Assembly (NCBI RefSeq): GCF_020889785.1
Contig: NZ_JACMYK010000077.1
Coordinates: 1-32,875, forward strand
Direction: 5' to 3'
Length of the DNA: 32,875 nucleotides
Source of the DNA: Bradyrhizobium acaciae
Lineage (GTDB): Bacteria > Pseudomonadota > Alphaproteobacteria > Rhizobiales > Xanthobacteraceae
Below, one piece after another: positions 1 to 6,931 of this stretch. The position numbers and the translations under genes were made by a program. How positions within the stretch are numbered: the stretch's first letter is position 1; the number at the start of each line of letters is the position of its first letter. The notes below the pieces were generated by a model that was not told where the DNA came from, did not search any database, and saw only the letters and a list, made by a program, of their open reading frames with translations.

Positions 1-272
1 GGCGCGGGAGCGGGCGACGGTGCAGGGGGCGGCGCGGCCGATGAGGCGACATCGTCATCATTGTCGGATTTGGAGCCGAGATTCTTGCTGATGCCGCCGA
101 CCGTGCCGTTGTAGCCCGGCGCCGAGATGCGGATGCACGACAGCGCGCTGCAATTGCGCGGCGCCTCGACATGGATGCGCTGGCCGTCGATCTCGAAGGT
201 GATGCCGGCGCCGCCGGCATGCGCCGATGTGGTGGCCATCAGCAGCGCGGCGATCGCAACGAGCTTCTTCAT
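1..272 (-). CDS. Secreted hypothetical protein, paralogue of the divergent DUF2147 protein (3' end outside window)
   Basis: Reading leftward from an ATG at 272, about 90 codons are visible before the window edge. The product starts MKKLVAIAALLMATTSAHA, a clear Sec signal peptide probably cut after AHA. The mature part contains ITFEIDGQRIHVEAP, then a two-cysteine CSALSC motif, then a Pro/Ala-rich linker beginning near residue 77. A Shine-Dalgarno AGGGAG lies 8 bases before the start. The same layout (signal peptide, GxxxH strand, Cys-x-x-x-Cys, Pro/Ala linker) is seen in the divergent gene at 447, so the two look like diverged copies. If the parallel holds, the missing C-terminus would be a DUF2147-type domain. 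Function unknown; periplasmic location inferred. Confidence 0.75.
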   Translation of the reverse strand, partial: MKKLVAIAALLMATTSAHAGGAGITFEIDGQRIHVEAPRNCSALSCIRISAPGYNGTVGGISKNLGSKSDNDDDVASSAAPPPAPSPAPA

Positions 273-336
273 CTAGGGTCTCCCTGGCATTGAGCGGGTT
301 TGCATGCGGACGCTACGCTGCCTCTGGGCGAGCATC

Positions 337-352
337 CGTGATGCGGATCACG
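337..352. promoter_or_regulatory. Perfect 16-bp inverted repeat, Crp/Fnr-like
   Basis: CGTGAT-GCGG-ATCACG is a perfect inverted repeat with the GTGA-N6-TCAC core typical of Crp/Fnr-superfamily operators. It lies between the two divergent secreted-protein genes, 65 bases from one start and 95 from the other. Regulator identity is not known. Confidence 0.4.
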
Positions 353-446
353 CCGACGGTGTGGCCGGGTGGCTCGCCACGGTGACGGAGGTCACTGCGC
401 CGTGAGCACGGCGTCCCTACCGTCATCGGATGTCTTGGAGGCTTCG

Positions 447-1286
447 ATGAAGCGTTTCTGCCTGCTCATCGCGCTGGTGCTGTTCACGCCGTTCGCCCAT
501 GCCAGCGAGGGCATCTCGTTTTCGATTGGCGGCCACCGCGTCCATCTCGATTCCACGCGGTGCCGCGCACTGTCCTGCGTCTCGGTGTCTGACAGGTCGA
601 GGCGCGACGACGGCGGCGACAATGGCCGGGCGATGAAGCTGGTGCCGGCGTCCGCGACGACCGCGACGATTCCTGCCGCGACATCTGCAAGGACACCGCC
701 CGCACCTGCGCCGGCTCTATCTCCCGCGTCGCCTCCGATCATCGTGGACAGGCCTGTTCCGGCCGCAGCGCCATTGGCTGCCGCACCACAACTCTCAGCG
801 CCACCGCCGCCGCGCGTGATGACGATACAGCCAGCGCCGGTGGTCGCGGCGCCGCCTCCATTGCCCGCAGCGACGGCGCATCCTATTCCGCCGGCGGTGG
901 TGCATGTCTCGCGCGAGACCGCTGACGAACCGGACGACGGCCCGATCGGCGACTGGCAGACCGAATCCGACAGCCTGGTGCGCGTTCGTCTGTGCGGTAA
1001 CGCGTTGTGCGGCTATGCGCTCGACAAGACCACGCGCGATCTCGGTGAAGCGGTGCTGATCAACATGAAACCGAAGCAGGACACGCGCTGGAGCGGCAGC
1101 GTCTTCAGCCAGGACGGCGGCAACGTCCATTACGGCACGATCGAATTGAAGGGTGCGGACAGGCTGCGGGTCGAGGCCTGTGTGCTCGGCCGCTTCTACT
1201 GCACGGGCGCCGACTGGGTTCGCGTTTCGCGCTCACGGCAGCGGGTGATCACCGAGCGCGCGCGTCCGCCCGAGCCGCGCTCCTGA
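447..1286 (+). CDS. Secreted DUF2147 domain protein with Pro/Ala-rich linker
   Basis: 279 residues. I chose the ATG at 447 because GGAGG sits 5 bases upstream and the product then starts with a signal peptide (MKRFCLLIALVLFTPFAHA). An upstream in-frame start at 369 would bury this signal. After the signal come GISFSIGGHRVHLDS and a CRALSC motif, resembling the divergent gene at 272. A low-complexity Pro/Ala linker spans roughly residues 65-160. The C-terminal domain, from about residue 170, runs from IGDWQTESDSLVRVRLCGN to TGADWVRV and fits DUF2147, a small beta-rich periplasmic domain of unknown function. The four cysteines near the C-terminus could form disulfides. Function unknown. Confidence 0.8.
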   Translation: MKRFCLLIALVLFTPFAHASEGISFSIGGHRVHLDSTRCRALSCVSVSDRSRRDDGGDNGRAMKLVPASATTATIPAATSARTPPAPAPALSPASPPIIVDRPVPAAAPLAAAPQLSAPPPPRVMTIQPAPVVAAPPPLPAATAHPIPPAVVHVSRETADEPDDGPIGDWQTESDSLVRVRLCGNALCGYALDKTTRDLGEAVLINMKPKQDTRWSGSVFSQDGGNVHYGTIELKGADRLRVEACVLGRFYCTGADWVRVSRSRQRVITERARPPEPRS

Positions 1287-1385
1287 ATCCACGTGTCCAA
1301 TTTGTAACCGGATGCCTTCGAACTTTTTGTCCGGTCGAGCGCGACCGATAGGGGTCACGCCGCTTCGCAGGCGATGGAGGCAAAC

Positions 1386-1529
1386 ATGAAACGCTTGAGC
1401 CTGGTCGCGCTGCTGCTCGCCGGCAACGAGCCGCGCCGTCGCGACGACTTCTATCCCGACAATCCCGGCCTCGTCTGTCACGATTTCACGATCGCAGGCT
1501 TCACCGGATCGAGCTGCTCGAATTTCTGA
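1386..1529 (+). CDS. Small secreted-like protein, 47 residues, possibly internally deleted
   Basis: The ATG has GGAGG 5 bases upstream. The product starts MKRLSLVALLLAG and ends with HDFTIAGFTGSSCSNF. The N-terminus is a signal-peptide start with a very short hydrophobic core that runs straight into NEPRRRDD without a convincing cleavage site. This suggests that part of the signal region has been lost. Two cysteines (residues 31 and 44) remain in the C-terminal part. I do not recognise a domain. It may be expressed or may be a decaying gene. Confidence 0.45.
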   Translation: MKRLSLVALLLAGNEPRRRDDFYPDNPGLVCHDFTIAGFTGSSCSNF

Positions 1530-1552
1530 GGACAGACTAGCTCGCTCTATCA

Positions 1553-1655
1553 CCGTCATCGTGAGGTGCGAGCCCTCGCGAGCCTCGAAGGATGCACGGC
1601 CCGGCCGGTGGCCATCGACCCTTCGAGACGCGCGCGGTGCGCGCTCCTCTCAGCT
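1553..1655. repeat. Dispersed intergenic repeat, degenerate
   Basis: The stretch begins CCGTCATCGTGAGGTGCGAG, continues with CCTCGAAGGATGCACGG and CCCTTCGAGACGC, and ends GCTCCTCTCAG. It contains inverted copies of TCGAAGG / CCTTCGA. From memory this is the layout of a very common palindromic intergenic repeat in Bradyrhizobium-type genomes. The number of copies elsewhere cannot be judged from this window. Confidence 0.5.
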
Positions 1656-1660
1656 ATCGC

Positions 1661-1698
1661 AAAAAAACAAAGCGCCCGGCGGGGCGCCGCCGGGCGCT
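1661..1698 (-). terminator. Rho-independent terminator of the 31-residue membrane protein gene
   Basis: On the minus strand an 11-bp perfect stem (AGCGCCCGGCG with CGCCGGGCGCT, 6-base loop, 1671-1698) is followed by TTGTTTTTTT. It begins 24 bases after the stop codon of the small gene at 1722-1817. This is the clearest intrinsic terminator in the window. Confidence 0.85.
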
Positions 1699-1721
1699 GA
1701 ACTCAATGCCTGTCGAACGGT

Positions 1722-1817
1722 CTAGAACACGCCGAGAATGATGGCGCCGACGAAGGCGAACGCGATGTACGCGGCCACAATGCTCAGCTTGCTCAGCAGA
1801 GGACTCGCGAAATCCAT
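1722..1817 (-). CDS. 31-residue single-span membrane protein
   Basis: The product starts MDFASPLLSKLSIVAAYIAF and continues to GAIILGVF at its end: one hydrophobic helix from about residue 11 to the C-terminus, with a short polar N-terminus. AGGGAG lies 7 bases before the ATG, and a strong terminator follows the stop, so it appears to be an independent short transcription unit. No paired toxin or antitoxin is visible. Its function is unknown. The combination of ribosome site, clean transmembrane helix and private terminator makes it more credible than a chance ORF of this length. Confidence 0.65.
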   Translation of the reverse strand: MDFASPLLSKLSIVAAYIAFAFVGAIILGVF

Positions 1818-2303
1818 TGGGAAACTCCCTCGGTTCACAACGCTGCCCACATTAACGCTAAAGCTAGCAAGCGGTTCCCGGCCGAAAAAGTCAGTCGTGC
1901 TGTCCGGCCCGATGTTCCCGCGCGATGCCGCATTGCGATGCGCGGCTCAAACAGACGCCGAATCAAGGCGTTGAAGCGCTGGAAATATATTCCGGGGCGC
2001 TGCCGGCCGCAGTCACCGGATCGTAGCGCCAATCAATATTTCCGTCAGGTTGCTCGCGGCGCATGCTGCACGCATTGCGTGGCTGCGGCGTTGCGCTGCA
2101 TGCTGGGTTCTTCGAGGTCAGGTGGTCGTCACGGGGCAACGGCGTCATTCGCGCCGCGTGGTGATGGAGACAAGTCACGGCGGTGCGTCACGGCAGCGCG
2201 TGCGTTGCCGCGCCGGGTTCCAAACCATGGTTAAAAACACCTGAAATCGATCCGTCGAAATGCATTGAAGAGTCTTTAATCAAATTCGCAGAACCTCCGC
2301 GGC
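1818..2303. other. Intergenic stretch without a supported gene
   Basis: Several short overlapping reading frames exist here, but none has a ribosome site and a recognisable product. The last 80 bases are less GC-rich (around GGTTAAAAACACC and AGTCTTTAATCAAA) and probably hold the promoter of the extensin-family gene. AACCATGGTT at 2223-2232 is a small palindrome of uncertain meaning. Confidence 0.5.
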
Positions 2304-3518
2304 ATGACGCGTGGAGTTCGTTTGTATCTCGTCGGCTCCCTTGTCCTTGTATCGCTGGCTGGTTGCGGTCGCGGTCTGTTTCAGACCGCCGAGCGTGAAC
2401 CGTGGCGGGCCGAGGCCGAGGCCGCATGCCTGAAATCCGGCGCGGTCAAGGAAGGACCGGATCTCGTCCGCATCGATCCGATCTCCGGACCCGGCGTCTG
2501 CGGCGCCGAATTCCCGCTCAAGGTCGCCGCCCTCGGTGAAGCCAGTTCGACTTATGGATTTGCCGACGACAGCCTGCGCCCGCCGGCCTCGGTCGGCAGC
2601 CAGCCGCGCTGGCCGATCAACCGGCAGCCGAGCCCGCCGCCTGCGCAGGCGCCGTATTCCGATCAGGCCGTCGGCCAGCCGAACTATGGCGGCCAGCCGA
2701 ATGGCCCGGTCTCGTTGTCGGCGCCCGGCATTCCGCCGCAGCAGGATCAGATCGACCTGCCGCCGGAAGGCTCTCCCGACGCCAGAGGCGAGCGACCTTA
2801 TTATCCGGGCCTGCCGCACAATCCGCAGCGCGACAGCGCGGCCGCGCCCTATTCACCCGCGCCTTATTCGCAGCAGCCACAGGACACGCCGCCGCCGCGG
2901 CTCGGTCCGTCGAGCGGCAACCCGGTGGGGACGGTCGGTCCGGTCGCCGTGAAGCCGGCGGCAACGCTGGCGTGCCCGATCGTCTCGGTGCTCGAGCGCT
3001 GGCTCGCCGATTCCGTGCAGCCGGCGGCGCAGCGCTGGTTCGGCGCACGCGTCGTCGAGATCAAGCAGATCTCGGCCTATTCCTGCCGCGGCATGAACGG
3101 CAATTCGCACGCGCATATTTCGGAGCACGCCTTCGGCAACGCGCTCGATATCGCAGCCTTCACGCTCTCCGATGGCCGCCGCATCTCGGTGAAGGATGGC
3201 TGGAAGGGATTGCCGGAAGAGCAGGGCTTCCTGCGCGACGTTCAGGCCGCCGCCTGTCAGCAATTCACCACGGTGCTGGCGCCGGGTTCCAACGTCTATC
3301 ACTATGACCACATCCATGTGGATCTGATGCGCCGGGCCAGCCGGCGCCTCATCTGCCAGCCGGCCGCGGTCTCCGGCGAAGAGGTCGCGTCGCGCGCCGG
3401 CGGCCGTAGCCCCTATGCAACGCGCGAACCTTATGTCACAGGATCGCTCGGCGGCAGAAAGCCGACCCCGCGGGGTAAAGCGGGGGTCAACGAAGAAGAC
3501 GAATTCGCCGACGAATAG
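2304..3518 (+). CDS. Extensin family lipoprotein (extensin-like C-terminal domain)
   Basis: 404 residues. The N-terminus MTRGVRLYLVGSLVLVSLAGC carries a lipobox (LAGC), so the protein is probably anchored to a membrane by lipidated Cys21. Residues about 95-210 are rich in Pro, Gln and Tyr and look like a flexible spacer. The C-terminal domain, about 222-355, runs from CPIVSVLERWL to RRLICQP and matches the extensin-like family, which is related to the metal-dependent M15-type D-Ala-D-Ala peptidase fold. The metal-site pattern is visible in ISEHAFGNALDIAAF and YHYDHIHVDL. A role in cell-wall peptide trimming is plausible but unproven for this family. The start lacks a strong Shine-Dalgarno but gives an ideal lipoprotein signal. 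Confidence 0.87.
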   Translation: MTRGVRLYLVGSLVLVSLAGCGRGLFQTAEREPWRAEAEAACLKSGAVKEGPDLVRIDPISGPGVCGAEFPLKVAALGEASSTYGFADDSLRPPASVGSQPRWPINRQPSPPPAQAPYSDQAVGQPNYGGQPNGPVSLSAPGIPPQQDQIDLPPEGSPDARGERPYYPGLPHNPQRDSAAAPYSPAPYSQQPQDTPPPRLGPSSGNPVGTVGPVAVKPAATLACPIVSVLERWLADSVQPAAQRWFGARVVEIKQISAYSCRGMNGNSHAHISEHAFGNALDIAAFTLSDGRRISVKDGWKGLPEEQGFLRDVQAAACQQFTTVLAPGSNVYHYDHIHVDLMRRASRRLICQPAAVSGEEVASRAGGRSPYATREPYVTGSLGGRKPTPRGKAGVNEEDEFADE

Positions 3519-3631
3519 GGGCGCGTCTGATACCCGTATTATTACTGGGTGACACCGTGCAAACGGTAGCCACTTTTGTTGCATATGCTTCGGAGCCGGG
3601 AGCGCGCCGGCTGATTTCTGGGGGATAGGTT

Positions 3632-4015
3632 TTGCAAGACGTTCCGATCATTCTCGTCATCGAAGACGATCGTGATCTTCAGATGATGGTGGAAGACGCC
3701 CTGAGGGACGGCGGCTACGAGCCGGCGATCGCAGGCTCGGGCGAGGAAGCGCTGACGCTGCTCAAGGCGTTTCGCACCAAATACAGTGCGCTGGTCACCG
3801 ACATTCGCCTGCTCGGCCGGCTCGACGGCTGGCGTGTGGCGCGCGGTGCCCGCGAGATCGATCCGTCGTTCCCGGTGCTCTACATCACCGGCGGTGGCGG
3901 CGACGAGTGGCCGACCAGAGGCGTCTCGGACAGCGTGCTCCTGAATAAGCCGTTCTCGCCCGACGAGCTGGTTGCGGCGGTGGCGAAGCTGCTCAAGAAC
4001 GGCGCGCCGGCCTGA
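3632..4015 (+). CDS. Single-domain response regulator (CheY-like receiver)
   Basis: 127 residues, receiver domain only. The acidic pair E11-D12, phospho-acceptor D57 (in ALVTDIRLL), T86 and K106 (in LLNKPFSP) are all present, so it should be phosphorylatable. There is no output domain. Such proteins act as phosphate shuttles or allosteric partners of other proteins. The start is TTG at 3632, preceded by GGGGGATAGG. The first downstream ATGs would remove the acidic pocket and are rejected. No histidine kinase is next to it. The permease gene follows 21 bases later on the same strand, perhaps by chance co-transcription. Confidence 0.88.
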   Translation: MQDVPIILVIEDDRDLQMMVEDALRDGGYEPAIAGSGEEALTLLKAFRTKYSALVTDIRLLGRLDGWRVARGAREIDPSFPVLYITGGGGDEWPTRGVSDSVLLNKPFSPDELVAAVAKLLKNGAPA

Positions 4016-4036
4016 GCGATTGATCGCTCCCGCAAG

Positions 4037-4735
4037 ATGAATGACTTCGCACAGTCGATCACGGCGGCAGTATCACTGATCGCCAGTGGTGACCCGGTCC
4101 TGCTCGGGATCGTCGCGCTGTCCTTGCGCGTCAGCCTGTTGGCCAGTCTGCTTGCGCTTCTGATCGGTGCGCCGATCGGCGGTTGGCTTGCGATATCGAG
4201 ATTTCGCGGTCGGCAGGTAGTGATCGTGCTGGCCAACGCCTGTCTCGGCCTGCCGCCGGTCGTGGTCGGGCTCGGGCTTTATCTCTTGCTGTCGCGCTCG
4301 GGGCCGCTGGGCTTCGCCGGTCTGTTGTTCACGCCGACGGCGATGGTCGTGGCGCAGGTCATCCTGGCCACGCCGATCGTGGTCGCGCTGGTGCATCGTC
4401 CGGTCGCGCTGCTGTGGATGGAATATGCCGACCTGATCCGCACCGACGGCCTGTCCCGCCTGCGCAGCCTTGCGCTGGTGTTCTCGCTCGGTCGCGCCTC
4501 GCTCCTCACCGCGTTCCTCGCCGCCTTCGGCCGCGCCATCGCCGAGGTCGGCGCCATCATCATCGTGGGCGGCAACATCAGCGGTTATACCCGAACGATG
4601 ACGACGGCGATCGCGCTTGAGACCAGCAAGGGCGAACTGGCGCTTGGTCTCGGCCTCGGTGTGATCCTGCTGGCGCTGAGCGTCAGCGTCAGCACGATCG
4701 CATTTGTGCTAGTGCGCGGCGTTGGGGAAAAATAG
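4037..4735 (+). CDS. tupB: Tungstate-type ABC transporter permease (TupB-like)
   Basis: 232 residues with about five to six hydrophobic spans and a permease loop EYADLIRTDGLSRLRSL in the position of the EAA motif that contacts the ATPase. The motifs FGRAIAEVGAIIIVGGNI and TRTMTTAIALETSKGE are typical of TupB/WtpB/ModB-type oxyanion permeases, and the tungstate branch fits best given the neighbour. It sits 21 bases after the response regulator. Its final 27 bases overlap the convergent binding-protein gene. No ATPase gene follows, which is unusual because tupA, tupB and tupC normally form one operon. The ribosome site is weak. Confidence 0.85.
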   Translation: MNDFAQSITAAVSLIASGDPVLLGIVALSLRVSLLASLLALLIGAPIGGWLAISRFRGRQVVIVLANACLGLPPVVVGLGLYLLLSRSGPLGFAGLLFTPTAMVVAQVILATPIVVALVHRPVALLWMEYADLIRTDGLSRLRSLALVFSLGRASLLTAFLAAFGRAIAEVGAIIIVGGNISGYTRTMTTAIALETSKGELALGLGLGVILLALSVSVSTIAFVLVRGVGEK

Positions 4736-5527
4736 CTGCTCGCCGCCAACCTTGTAGCCGGCGATGACGGACTGCCCGGCCTGCGAGATCAGCCAGTCGA
4801 TGAAGGCCTGTCCGTCGCTGGCTTTCACCGTCGGATGCTTCGCCGGATTGACCAGCATGACACCGTACTGATTGAACAGTCGCCGGTCGCCTTCGGTCAG
4901 CACGGCGAGTTCGCCGCGATTCCTGAACGACAGCCAGGTGCCGCGGTCGGAGAGCACATAAGCATTCGACGCCGCTGCCATGTTGAGCCCCGGACCCATG
5001 CCTTGGCCGATCTCGCGATACCATTGGCCTTTCGCGGAATCGAGATCGACGCCGGCATCTTTCCAGAGCCGCAACTCGGCTTCGTGCGTTCCGGAGTGGT
5101 CGCCGCGCGAGATGAAGGCCGATTTCGTCGCGGCGATCCTGCGCAGGGCGTCCGCGACATCCTTGTCGCCCGCGATATGCGCCGGATCGGCCTTCGGGCC
5201 GACGATGACGAAGTCATTGTACATGACGTCGTAGCGCCTGGTCGCAAAGCCTTCGGCCAGGAACTTCTCTTCGGCCACGCGATCGTGCACGAACACGACA
5301 TCGGCATCGCCGCGCCGCCCGATATCGAGCGCCTGTCCGGTGCCAACCGCAACCACCTTCACATCAATGCCCGAGGCCTGCGAGAAGCGCGGCAGCAGAT
5401 AGCCGAACAGGCCGGACTGCTCGGTCGATGTCGTCGAGGCAACGATGATGGACCGGGTCTGCGCCAGGGTGGGGCCCGCGAACAGCAGCACGGCCGCGAT
5501 GACAAGGTGTCGAAGGAGGGAGGTCAT
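4709..5527 (-). CDS. tupA: Tungstate-type ABC transporter substrate-binding protein (TupA-like)
   Basis: 272 residues from the ATG at 5527, which starts directly at a signal peptide (MTSLLRHLVIAAVLLFAGPTLAQ). An upstream in-frame start at 5563 would add 12 residues and place GAGG too close. The mature protein shows the TupA pattern: VASTTSTEQSGLFGYLLPRF, GTGQALDIGRRGDADVVFVH, FVIVGP, SRGDHSGTHEAELRLW and YREIGQGMGPGLNMA. The TTST and SRGDHSGTH segments form the oxyanion site in this family. It is periplasmic and should deliver tungstate (molybdate less likely) to TupB. It is convergent with tupB and overlaps it, so the two are transcribed separately. Confidence 0.87.
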   Translation of the reverse strand: MTSLLRHLVIAAVLLFAGPTLAQTRSIIVASTTSTEQSGLFGYLLPRFSQASGIDVKVVAVGTGQALDIGRRGDADVVFVHDRVAEEKFLAEGFATRRYDVMYNDFVIVGPKADPAHIAGDKDVADALRRIAATKSAFISRGDHSGTHEAELRLWKDAGVDLDSAKGQWYREIGQGMGPGLNMAAASNAYVLSDRGTWLSFRNRGELAVLTEGDRRLFNQYGVMLVNPAKHPTVKASDGQAFIDWLISQAGQSVIAGYKVGGEQLFFPNAAH

Positions 5528-5562
5528 GTGGTCCGGATATGATGGAAGGTCAATGGTCACCA

Positions 5563-5586
5563 TGCCTCAGTTGATCCGGTGAGGCA
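5563..5586. promoter_or_regulatory. Inverted repeat upstream of tupA-like gene
   Basis: TGCCTCA and TGAGGCA form perfect 7-base arms around a 10-base spacer containing TTGATCC. It lies 36-59 bases upstream of the ATG at 5527. It does not match the ModE consensus I know. It could be an operator or a hairpin in the leader. Confidence 0.25.
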
Positions 5587-5720
5587 AAGCGCGCGATTTC
5601 CCCGCGATGGCGCCTATTCTGCGTTTACATCACGCTGCGTTATCCCCCCTCGAATTCATATGCCCACCTGTTCATTTTCCGGGCGAGCAAGTTCGCCGGC
5701 AAACCTCCCTGGAGACAGTG

Positions 5721-5915
5721 ATGACAGCATATCGCGCCTATATCGTCGGACTGCACAGCCGATCCATCGGCGTGGTCAACATGGATTGCGCCGACGACGA
5801 TCAGGCCATCACGTCGGCCAGCCGTCTGGTCGACCACCATGATATCGAGCTGTGGCAGATGGACCGGCCCGTCGCCAGGTTCGACGCCGGGTCGAAGCAG
5901 GTATTCCGCAAGTAG
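5721..5915 (+). CDS. Small conserved hypothetical protein, 64 residues
   Basis: The ATG follows GGAGA by 5 bases. The product, from MTAYRAYIVGLHSRSIG to RLVDHHDIELWQMDRPVARF, is soluble, has no signal peptide and reads as a compact alpha/beta fold. I associate the pattern CADDDQAITSASRLVDxHDIELW with a group of small Bradyrhizobium proteins that occur in many copies per genome, often read as general stress-related. That is from memory and not checked. Neighbours do not suggest a function. Confidence 0.7.
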   Translation: MTAYRAYIVGLHSRSIGVVNMDCADDDQAITSASRLVDHHDIELWQMDRPVARFDAGSKQVFRK

Positions 5916-6006
5916 TGGGACACGACGCGGCAGACCGGGTGTCGCGCTGTCTGATCCTTGATGATAGACCTAGGGTCAGCTTCGTCATCAAATGGGATCA
6001 ACGATC

Positions 6007-6711
6007 ATGGCTTTGGAGAAGGTCGCACTCGTCACCGCGGGCGGCAGCGGCATGGGAGCTGCGGCGGCGCGGCGGCTTGCGGCTGACGGATTTCGCGTTG
6101 CGATCCTGTCGTCGTCGGGCAAGGGCGAGGCGCTCGCCAGCGAGCTCGGTGGCCTCGGCTTCACCGGCTCGAACCGTTCGAACGATGATTTGAAGCGTGC
6201 CGTCGACGGCGTGATGGCGCGCTGGGGCCGCATCGATGCCTTGGTCAACAGCGCCGGCCACGGCCCGCGCGCTGGCGTGCTCGAATTGACCGACGAGCAG
6301 TGGCACACCGGCCTCGATGTCTACCTCATGAACGTGATCCGCCCGACGCGTCTGGTCGCACCTCACATGCAGGCGCAGAAGTCGGGGGCAATCGTCAACA
6401 TCTCCACCGCCTGGGCGTTCGAGCCGAGTGCGATGTTTCCGACATCGGCGGTGTTCCGCGCCGGGCTCGCCGCATTCACCAAGCTGTTCACCGACAGCTA
6501 CGCCGCCAGCAATGTTCGTATGAACAATGTGCTGCCGGGCTGGATCGACAGTCTTCCGGCAACCGACGAGCGCCGCGACAGCGTGCCGATGAAGCGCTAC
6601 GGCAAGGCCGAGGAGATCGCGGCCACCATCGCCTTCCTCGTCTCCGACGGCGGCGGCTACATCACAGGCCAGAATATCCGCGTCGACGGCGGCCTGATGC
6701 GCTCGATCTGA
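6007..6711 (+). CDS. SDR-fold protein with non-canonical active site
   Basis: 234 residues from the ATG at 6007 (an in-frame ATG at 5992 is possible, but TGGGA spacing favours 6007). The Rossmann core is clear: TAGGSGMG near residue 14, NSAG in the middle, and a C-terminal GQNIRVDGGL. Family SDRs use Ser plus YxxxK. Here S133 is present (in VNISTAW), but the segment that should carry YxxxK reads SAVFR at 147-151, so Tyr and Lys are replaced by Ser and Arg. It may have a different chemistry, bind cofactor without catalysis, or belong to an SDR subgroup in which this is normal. Substrate unknown; it stands alone. Confidence 0.85.
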   Translation: MALEKVALVTAGGSGMGAAAARRLAADGFRVAILSSSGKGEALASELGGLGFTGSNRSNDDLKRAVDGVMARWGRIDALVNSAGHGPRAGVLELTDEQWHTGLDVYLMNVIRPTRLVAPHMQAQKSGAIVNISTAWAFEPSAMFPTSAVFRAGLAAFTKLFTDSYAASNVRMNNVLPGWIDSLPATDERRDSVPMKRYGKAEEIAATIAFLVSDGGGYITGQNIRVDGGLMRSI

Positions 6712-6931
6712 GGCCCTCACACTCGACCGGAGCGTATGCTCACTGACGACAGATTCCGGGAGCAAAGCAGTACCGCCGCTCTCGGATATCGAACGGTACC
6801 CTCACGTTTGTGTTCCCGAACGGGAGTTTGCGTTAACGACGCTTGGCGATTTCCTGCCTGAGCGAAATCGCTTCGAAGTTTGTTAAAATCTGCTGGGTAC
6901 CTCCTCCGGGCATGGCAATCCGGGGAAAGAT

